Shown here: positions 5,965 through 10,203 of the stretch, in pieces
Position numbering within the stretch: the first letter of the stretch is position 1
Layout of the letters: each line of letters starts with the position of its first letter
NCBI GenBank assembly: GCA_003447235.1
Contig: DLZV01000025.1
Location: 54,131 to 64,333 of the forward strand
DNA from: Prevotella sp.
Lineage (GTDB): Bacteria > Bacteroidota > Bacteroidia > Bacteroidales > Bacteroidaceae
Reading direction: 5' to 3'
DNA: 10,203 nucleotides
The notes under the pieces: model-generated
Databases searched by the model: none
What the model saw: the letters and a program-made list of their open reading frames with translations, nothing else
What the model was told of the DNA's origin: nothing
Made by a program: the position numbers and the translations under genes

Positions 5965-7920
5965 TTATTCCTCGAGCACCTTCAGCTGCTCTGCCACCTC
6001 GGCGTTCACGCGCTGTGCAAACTCCTCCATGGTCATCGTGGCCTGCTCGCCGCCGCCCTGCTTGCGCATGGAGACGAGGCCGTCCTCTGCCTCCTTCTCG
6101 CCCACGACGAGCATGTAGGGCACGCGCTTGAGCTCGTTGTCGCGGATCTTGCGGCCGATCTTCTCATTGCGGTCATCGACGTAGGCCCTCACGTTGTTGC
6201 GGTCGAAATACTTGCGGAGCTTCTCGGCGTAGTCGTTATACTTCTCCGAGATCGGCAGGATGGCCACCTGGTCTGGCGTGAGCCACAGGGGGAAGTGGCC
6301 CGCGGTGTGCTCGATGAGCACGGCGGTGAAGCGCTCCAGCGATCCGAACGGCGCGCGGTGGATCATCACCGGCGTCTGCTTGGAGTTGTCCTCGGCCGTG
6401 TATTCGAGGTGGAAGCGCTGCGGCAGGTTGTAATCGACCTGGATCGTGCCCAGCTGCCACTTGCGGCCGATGGCGTCCTTCACCATGAAGTCGAGCTTCG
6501 GACCGTAGAAGGCGGCCTCGCCGATCTCCTCGCGGGCGTTGAGACCCTTCTCGCGGCAAGCCTCGCGGATGGCGTTCTGGCTCTCCTCCCAGATCTCGTC
6601 GCTGCCGATATACTTCTCCGTGTCCTTCGGGTCGCGCAGGGAGATCTGCGCCTCGAAGTCCTCAAACTTGAAGATGGCAAACACCTTCTGGATGATGTCG
6701 ATGACGTTTTCAAACTCCGTCTTCACCTGATCCGGACGCACGAAGATGTGGGCGTCGTCCTGCGTGAAGGTACGCACGCGCGTCAGTCCGTGGAGCTCGC
6801 CGCTCTTCTCGTAGCGGAAGACCGTGCCAAACTCGGCGATGCGCAGCGGCAGGTCCTTGTAGGAGCGCGGCTTGCGCGCGAAGATCTCGCAGTGGTGCGG
6901 ACAGTTCATCGGCTTGAGCATATACTCCTCGTCCTCCTCCGGGGTGTGGATGGGCTGGAAGGCGTCCTTGCCATAGTGGGCGTAGTGGCCCGAGGTGACG
7001 TAGAGCTGCTTGCCGCCGATGCCCGGCGTGATGACCTCCTGGTAGTTGTAGGGCTTGAGGAGGCTGCGCAGGAGCTCCTGCAGGCGCAGGCGCAGCTGCG
7101 TGCCCTTCGGGAGCCAGATGGGCAGACCCTTGCCCACGCGCTCGGAGAACATGAAGAGCTCCATCTCCTTGCCGATCTTGCGGTGGTCGCGCTTCTTGGC
7201 CTCCTCCAGCATCAGCAGATACTCGTCGAGCATCTTCTTCTTCGGGAAGGTGATGCCATAGATGCGCGTCATCTGCTCGCGCTTGGCGTCGCCGCGCCAG
7301 AAGGCTCCGGCCACGCTCGTTATCTTGATGGCCTTGATGGCACCCGTCGATACCAGGTGCGGGCCGCGGCAGAGGTCAGTGAAGCTGCCCTGCGTATAAG
7401 TAGTGATCGTTCCGTCCTCCAGGTCCTGGTCGATGTGCTCCACCTTGTAGTCCTGGCCCATGGCCTTGAACTCCTCGATGGCGTCGGCCTTCGACACCTC
7501 GCGGCGCACCACGGGCTCGTTTTTCTTGGCCAGCTCGCGCATCTTGGCCTCGATCTTCGGGAAGTCGTTCTCCGAGATCACCTGGCCGTCTGCCGGCATC
7601 ACGTCGTAGAAGAAGCCGTTCTCCACAGCCGGACCAAATCCGAACTGTATGCCGGGATACAGCTCCTGGAGCGCCTCGGCCAGCAAGTGGGCCGACGTGT
7701 GCCAGAACGTGTGCTTGCCTTCGTCGTCCGAAAACTTGTAGAGGTTGATGCTTGCATCCTCGTTGATGGGGCGGTTGAGCTCCGTCGTCTCGCCATTGAT
7801 CCCGCAAGATACAACGTCGCGGGCGAGAGCCGGCGAAAGGCTCTCTGCGATTTGAAGACCCGTCACACCCTGCTCATACGAGCGAACAGAGCCGTCGGGG
7901 AAAGTGATTTTAACCATCAT
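5965..7920 (-). CDS. thrS: Threonine--tRNA ligase
   Basis: 651 residues, full length. Charges tRNA-Thr with threonine in the cytoplasm. Domains in order: TGS domain (about 1-64); editing domain with HTSAH (74-78) and TDLCRGPH (181-188, Cys184), which hydrolyses mischarged Ser-tRNA; class II catalytic core with motif 2 FRYEKSGELHGLTRVRTF (368-385) and motif 3 GSLER (526-530); anticodon-binding domain from about 545 (LTPDQVAILPIS). The zinc ligands expected in this family are present: Cys340 in MNCPHHC, His391 in AHIF and His521 in MIHRAPF. Translation begins at two adjacent ATGs (7918-7920 and 7915-7917); either is possible. No Shine-Dalgarno is seen. In Bacteroides thrS is commonly followed by infC-rpmI-rplT; here rlmH follows instead. 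Confidence 0.97.
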   Translation of the reverse strand: MMVKITFPDGSVRSYEQGVTGLQIAESLSPALARDVVSCGINGETTELNRPINEDASINLYKFSDDEGKHTFWHTSAHLLAEALQELYPGIQFGFGPAVENGFFYDVMPADGQVISENDFPKIEAKMRELAKKNEPVVRREVSKADAIEEFKAMGQDYKVEHIDQDLEDGTITTYTQGSFTDLCRGPHLVSTGAIKAIKITSVAGAFWRGDAKREQMTRIYGITFPKKKMLDEYLLMLEEAKKRDHRKIGKEMELFMFSERVGKGLPIWLPKGTQLRLRLQELLRSLLKPYNYQEVITPGIGGKQLYVTSGHYAHYGKDAFQPIHTPEEDEEYMLKPMNCPHHCEIFARKPRSYKDLPLRIAEFGTVFRYEKSGELHGLTRVRTFTQDDAHIFVRPDQVKTEFENVIDIIQKVFAIFKFEDFEAQISLRDPKDTEKYIGSDEIWEESQNAIREACREKGLNAREEIGEAAFYGPKLDFMVKDAIGRKWQLGTIQVDYNLPQRFHLEYTAEDNSKQTPVMIHRAPFGSLERFTAVLIEHTAGHFPLWLTPDQVAILPISEKYNDYAEKLRKYFDRNNVRAYVDDRNEKIGRKIRDNELKRVPYMLVVGEKEAEDGLVSMRKQGGGEQATMTMEEFAQRVNAEVAEQLKVLEE

Positions 7921-7953
7921 ACAAATTAGTTTTTAAAAATCAAATGTCGATTG

Positions 7954-7961
7954 CAAAGTTA
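7954..7961 (-). promoter_or_regulatory. -7 box of the thrS promoter
   Basis: On the minus strand this reads TAACTTTG, an exact TAnnTTTG match, placing the transcript start near 7947 and a leader of about 27 nt before the thrS ATG. An A8 run lies just upstream; the -33 box is poor (GGTG-like where TTTG is expected). Confidence 0.6.
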
Positions 7962-7971
7962 CGCTTTTTTT

Positions 7972-8019
7972 TCCTCACCACGTCAGAAAATAGAAGAAAA
8001 GTGAGGAGCAGCGCGCTCC
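7972..8019. other. Two small inverted repeats upstream of thrS
   Basis: tcctcac (7972-7978) pairs with gtgagga (8001-8007) around 22 nt, and ggagc (8005-8009) with gctcc (8015-8019). They lie upstream of the thrS -7 box, so they would not be in its mRNA; an operator role is possible but unsupported. Apart from the duplication at 8073-8128, I see no gene in 7962-8184. Confidence 0.25.
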
Positions 8020-8072
8020 GAACGGCGAAAACCACAGCGACAAACACGTTTTCACCGATCCGCGCCACGATC

Positions 8073-8128
8073 CCTGTCGCCCTCCTGCCAAGGCCACTCC
8101 TGTCGCCCTCCTGCCCTCCTGCCAAGGC
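8073..8128. repeat. GC-rich direct duplication
   Basis: The 17-mer cctgtcgccctcctgcc occurs at 8073-8089 and again at 8099-8115, and ccctcctgccaaggc occurs at 8080-8094 and 8114-8128, so the segment is an overlapping, imperfect duplication of about 26-34 bp period. No open frame of interest accompanies it. Confidence 0.75.
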
Positions 8129-8184
8129 TGCCCCCCTGCCCTCTCCACCCTCCCTGCGCGAGGCGGAAGGGCGCAATGCGAACT

Positions 8185-8226
8185 CCTTAACGTAACATGT
8201 AACATGTAACATTGTAACATTGTAAC
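8185..8226 (+). repeat. Left inverted-repeat arm with gtaacat array
   Basis: After ccttaac the arm is an array: gtaacat at 8192 and 8199, gtaacatt at 8206 and 8214, and gtaac at 8222-8226. The first 28 bases match the right arm perfectly in reverse complement; afterwards an extra T per unit breaks the match. Confidence 0.85.
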
Positions 8227-8352
8227 GATGGAGGCTACCTCATCTCGCACGGGTAGGCCTTCTGGTTCATCCGACATTTCGAGTGACGCATGGTTGTGTG
8301 TAGGGCTAAGGATAATCAGAAAACACAAAAAACTTTTACAACCAAGTTTGTC

Positions 8353-8424
8353 CTTGCAGGACTATCGGAGTGGTCCACGCAAGCGTTCCATTTCATGAAA
8401 CCCTTTCTCGCCATGCGCAAAGGG
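8353..8424. other. Cluster of three inverted repeats
   Basis: Three symmetric motifs sit side by side: cttgc/ggac with gtcc/gcaag (8353-8383, two short helices around a 10-nt loop), the palindrome tttcatgaaa (8391-8400), and cccttt/aaaggg (8401-8424). They lie in the gene-free interior of the inverted-repeat segment and may be parts of a structured RNA or DNA-binding sites. I see nothing else in 8227-8352. Confidence 0.35.
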
Positions 8425-8444
8425 GGCGATAGCAACTGCCGAGA

Positions 8445-8607
8445 CCCTGTTTTTTGACCCCGCAGACGCAGTCTCTGACCCTAAAAAGGTACGCATTTGG
8501 GGGAATCCAACCCGCTTTTCCCTGTTTTTTTTGACCCCGCAGATGCAGTCTCTGACCCTAAAAAGGTACGTATTTTGGGGAATCCAACTCGCTTTTCCCT
8601 GTTTTTT
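8445..8607. repeat. 75/77-bp tandem duplication plus partial third copy
   Basis: Copy 1 spans 8445-8519 and copy 2 8520-8596; they differ by T-run length (6 versus 8) and a few substitutions. Each contains ccctg, a T run, gaccccgcag, gcagtctctgaccctaaaaa, ggtacg, and aatccaac..gctttt. A third copy begins at 8597 (ccctg plus T6, to 8607) and then diverges at gagcg. Both strands stay open across the unit by chance composition, so small hypothetical proteins could be miscalled here. Confidence 0.9.
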
Positions 8608-8785
8608 GAGCGAAAAAAGGGGCGAAGGAGAGCAGTTTGTTTGTTAACAAAAGTGAACGCACGAGCAATCAGGAGACAACGTTGGGGCTTGCAGCAGGCA
8701 ATTTTGCAATTACAATACATTGAATAGTAGCTGGTTGTACATCCACGAAAGACTGTTAATAGATATTGATGGCATTTGGGACTTT

Positions 8786-8818
8786 GTTACATGTTACATG
8801 TTACATGTTACGTTAAGG
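8786..8818 (-). repeat. Right inverted-repeat arm with atgttac array
   Basis: gttac followed by three perfect atgttac units (8791, 8798, 8805) and gttaagg. The last 28 bases are the exact reverse complement of 8185-8212. Confidence 0.85.
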
Positions 8819-8892
8819 CCTCCCCACTTCCCACGCTTGCAACTCTGCAAAGAATACAATGTAAAGATTATCCAAAGCATGTATAGAAGGTT

Positions 8893-8924
8893 CACATAGC
8901 TTTGCTATGTGCTATTTCCATAGC
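8893..8924. other. Two adjacent hairpins before the strong promoter
   Basis: cacatagc (8893-8900) and gctatgtg (8904-8911) form a perfect 8-bp stem with a 3-nt loop; gctat (8911-8915) and atagc (8920-8924) form a second. An A run (from 8926) follows, not a T run, so this is not a plus-strand terminator. Its place about 35 nt upstream of the -33 box at 8959 would suit an operator. I see nothing in 8819-8892. Confidence 0.4.
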
Positions 8925-8958
8925 GATAAAAAAAAGTTGGAAAATATTTGTGATTTTA

Positions 8959-8990
8959 TTTGGTGGTATCAAAAACTCTCCGTACCTTTG
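8959..8990 (+). promoter_or_regulatory. Near-ideal Bacteroidetes promoter with no obvious gene
   Basis: TTTG at 8959-8962, a 20-nt spacer, then TACCTTTG at 8983-8990: both boxes match the -33 TTTG and -7 TAnnTTTG consensus exactly with correct spacing. Transcription should start at about 8995-8998, at the foot of the palindrome that follows. The next convincing start codon is more than 600 nt away (9632). Confidence 0.75.
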
Positions 8991-8993
8991 CAG

Positions 8994-9056
8994 AAGATTT
9001 AGCGGCGCTCGGCAATTTGAGAGCAAGCTCTCGTTTGCGCTCGCTTGCAAAATCTT
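8994..9056 (+). ncRNA. Imperfect palindrome, candidate structured RNA or leader
   Basis: Arms aagattt (8994-9000) and aaatctt (9050-9056) pair perfectly; after an A-A mismatch gcgg pairs with ttgc (with G-U pairs); a symmetric 6 by 6 internal loop follows, then gcaa/ttgc, and finally gagag-caag-ctctc (9018-9031) as apical stem. The hexamer ctcg/gctcg occurs on both sides of the internal loop. The helix begins where the promoter at 8959-8990 should start transcription, so the RNA would open with a hairpin. It could be a small RNA, a protective 5' structure, or a repeated intergenic element. Translated, it gives a Ser/Arg-rich peptide without support. Confidence 0.4.
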
Positions 9057-9183
9057 TACACCCAGTTACAAGACCTGCGGAACGACTCCACAGAGGGCCT
9101 GCGACGGACATACCTACGACGGGGGCGAGGGATAAGCAAATAGCGGCGTCGGTCCTAAGCTACCACCAGCAAGGTCCCCTTTT

Positions 9184-9274
9184 GAGGGAGGGGCAAGAGA
9201 GGACCAAGGGAGAGGAGAGGGCGTGCGTGCGAGATGAGAGAAGAACCGAGAGAGAAGAGAGAGAGAGAGAAGAA
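9184..9274. repeat. GA-rich purine tract
   Basis: A strongly purine-biased stretch on the plus strand, ending with 27 uninterrupted purines at 9248-9274 that include a run of alternating GA (about 9257-9270). It resembles in composition the polypurine tract at 5236-5386. The part between the palindrome (9056) and here holds no feature I can support. Confidence 0.7.
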
Positions 9275-9306
9275 CAATTTCCATCACCTTTAAAACCTTA
9301 AACGCA

Positions 9307-9396
9307 ATGACCAACCACAGCATTACGGCAAGAGCCGTCAACCCGAATCTCTTCGAGGGTTCGTCGTTCAGACCGCCAACTCGCCCACGGCCATAG
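9307..9396 (+). CDS. Possible 29-residue leader peptide
   Basis: ATG at 9307-9309 opens a 29-codon frame ending in TAG at 9394-9396 (MTNHSITARAVNPNLFEG, then a Pro/Arg-rich end). An A-rich stretch precedes the ATG, as is usual in Bacteroidetes. Right after it come several hairpins and then the AAA-ATPase-like gene, an arrangement like a leader peptide. There is no direct evidence of translation; another frame stays open from 9294 to 9665, so this could equally be a decayed or frameshifted reading frame. Confidence 0.22.
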   Translation: MTNHSITARAVNPNLFEGSSFRPPTRPRP

Positions 9397-9428
9397 CCAC
9401 GACCCTCGGCATGACGAGTAGCATGGCA

Positions 9429-9480
9429 GCCGTGCAGCCACGGCAAAGCTGCGCTTTTTACTCTGCCACGACAATGGCAG
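9429..9480 (+). other. Three successive hairpins in the leader of the AAA gene
   Basis: gccgtg/cacggc (9429-9444, loop cagc), aaagc/gcttt (9445-9457, followed by further T), and ctgcca/tggcag (9463-9480, loop 6). The middle one, with T5 at 9455-9459, is terminator-like but short. They lie between the possible leader peptide and the gene at 9632, so attenuation is conceivable. Confidence 0.35.
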
Positions 9481-9604
9481 AAAAAGGAGTTGTAGCGGAT
9501 CAACCCTTGCACATCTCAGCGCTTATATCTCTTTTCGGACAGAGAACAAGCATAATAATGCTCAAAGAATGGAGGAAAAAGCATGGGGATTGGGGAAAAA
9601 ATCG

Positions 9605-9612
9605 TATATTTG
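9605..9612 (+). promoter_or_regulatory. -7 box of the AAA-ATPase-like gene
   Basis: TATATTTG matches TAnnTTTG exactly and lies 19 nt before the ATG at 9632, so the leader from this promoter would be only about 13 nt. The -33 region (about 9581-9585) is a poor match to TTTG. Confidence 0.55.
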
Positions 9613-9631
9613 CAAACAAAAACAGGAAGCT

Positions 9632-10203
9632 ATGGCAGAGACAAGAAACAGGAGATTGCCCGTAGGTATTCAGTCTTTTGAGGAAATCAGAGAGGGTGGA
9701 TACCTTTATGTTGACAAGACAGACATCGTCTGGCAGCTTGCCAACAGGGGAAGGAAGTACAACTACCTGAGCCGCCCGCGCCGCTTTGGCAAGTCGGTGC
9801 TCGTCGATACGCTCGAAGCCTATTTCCTGGGCAAGAGGGAACTCTTCGAGGGACTGAGGATCATGGAGCTGGAGCGGGAGTGGGTGAAGCGGCCCGTCAT
9901 ACGGCTCGACATGAGCCAGGCCGGAGCAGAACCCGAAAGTGTGCGAAGCTATCTGGACAACGCTTTCCATAACCTGGAGACGGAATACGGGATTGTCGTG
10001 CGCCAAGAGACTTCTCTTGCCGTAAGATTCATGAATATCATTGAGGGTGCTTACAACAAGACGGGCCAGCAAGTGGCCATCCTCATCGACGAGTACGACT
10101 CTCCGTTGCAGCACTCCTGGAGGACGCCCCACCACGAGGCCTGCACCAGCATCTACAGAGAGGTCTTCGCCATCCTGAAAGCGGACGACAAATACGAGAA
10201 GTT
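9632..10203 (+). CDS. AAA-ATPase-like / PD-(D/E)XK-type protein, 3' truncated by window
   Basis: The first 190 codons of a longer gene. The N-terminus RLPVGIQSFEEIREGGYLYV followed by DKT is the signature of the AAA-ATPase-like family (PF09820), abundant and multicopy in Bacteroidales. The nucleotide-binding loop is the family's variant RPRRFGKS (48-55), and the Walker B strand VAILIDEYDSP lies at 148-158. Family members run to roughly 500-600 residues and usually end in a PD-(D/E)XK nuclease-like domain (DUF1703), which would be outside this window and is not seen. Cellular role is not established; mobile or defence-related roles have been suggested by copy number only. The ATG at 9632 sits just after the -7 box at 9605 and begins MAETRNRRLPVG, which fits the family. 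Protein-level reading is intact to the window end. Confidence 0.88.
   Translation, partial: MAETRNRRLPVGIQSFEEIREGGYLYVDKTDIVWQLANRGRKYNYLSRPRRFGKSVLVDTLEAYFLGKRELFEGLRIMELEREWVKRPVIRLDMSQAGAEPESVRSYLDNAFHNLETEYGIVVRQETSLAVRFMNIIEGAYNKTGQQVAILIDEYDSPLQHSWRTPHHEACTSIYREVFAILKADDKYEK

Larger units (their letters stand above)
8185..8818. mobile_element. Candidate non-autonomous element bounded by 28-bp inverted repeats
   Basis: The 28-bp sequence at 8185-8212 (starting ccttaacgtaacatgtaaca) is repeated exactly, in inverse orientation, at 8791-8818. The 634-bp unit holds no plausible protein gene but has a tandem 75/77-bp duplication and several hairpins. Perfect long terminal inverted repeats with a gene-free interior resemble a MITE. 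Against this, I see no target-site duplication (left flank gaact, right flank cctcc), and the arms are themselves made of 7-bp repeats, so independent expansion in opposite orientations or a regulatory pair is possible. No known insertion-sequence family is recognised. Confidence 0.4.

Noticed and set aside
6295..7929. 544-codon plus-strand open frame opposite thrS
   Set aside because: Entirely antisense to the full-length thrS; its Leu/Val/Arg-rich composition is the usual shadow of a GC-rich gene.
8481..8727. Overlapping 76- and 79-codon open frames on both strands
   Set aside because: They follow the tandem 75/77-bp repeat and lack supporting start signals or recognisable protein features.
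8893..8940. Intrinsic terminator at the twin hairpins
   Set aside because: The run after the hairpins is A on the plus strand, and on the minus strand the T run comes before the hairpin, so neither direction fits.
8902..9301. 77- and 113-codon plus-strand open frames across the palindrome
   Set aside because: They run through the promoter and hairpin; composition is Ser/Arg/Lys-rich and the GA tract supplies their charged ends. No family recognised.
9500..10135. 211-codon minus-strand open frame
   Set aside because: Antisense to the AAA-ATPase-like gene, whose plus-strand motifs are intact.

Overview
The window looks like chromosomal DNA of a GC-rich member of the Bacteroidales, most likely Prevotella or a close relative. 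This rests on three things: the protein sequences (a ruvX-def-TPR order and an rlmH and thrS of Bacteroidetes type), promoter boxes of the Bacteroidetes form TAnnTTTG, and the near absence of Shine-Dalgarno sequences. The genus is an inference; no rRNA or marker comparison was possible.

Layout. Positions 1-383 hold a terminator-like hairpin cut by the window edge and a run of about eight 21-23 bp tandem repeats (58-228). I see nothing in 229-359. Positions 384-1289 (minus strand) are a compact three-gene set of small envelope proteins: a YtxH-like protein, a two-helix holin-family-like membrane protein and an unrecognised 93-residue protein. A divergent intergenic region (1290-1582) carries candidate promoters in both directions. 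Positions 1583-3782 (plus strand) read as a tight cluster: SPOR-domain lipoprotein, ruvX, def and a small secreted TPR protein. A 452-residue protein (3868-5226) follows, joining a YczE/YitT-type membrane domain to a cytidylate-kinase-like domain. It converges on rlmH across a 151-nt, almost purely purine tract. rlmH and thrS (5401-7920) form a minus-strand pair.

Positions 7921-9631 (1.7 kb) contain no convincing protein gene but are dense in structure: a GC-rich duplication, a 634-bp segment bounded by perfect 28-bp inverted repeats, a 75/77-bp tandem duplication inside it, several hairpins, a near-perfect Bacteroidetes promoter (8959-8990) that fires directly into a 63-nt imperfect palindrome, GA-rich DNA, and a leader-like stretch. 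The window ends inside an AAA-ATPase-like / PD-(D/E)XK-type gene (from 9632) that has its own -7 box.

Functionally the coding part is mostly housekeeping: nascent-protein deformylation (def), rRNA processing (ruvX), 23S rRNA methylation (rlmH), threonyl-tRNA charging (thrS) and envelope maintenance (SPOR lipoprotein, YtxH/holin set). The points of greatest interest are the membrane-kinase fusion, the purine tract between convergent genes, and the repeat-rich island next to the AAA-ATPase gene.
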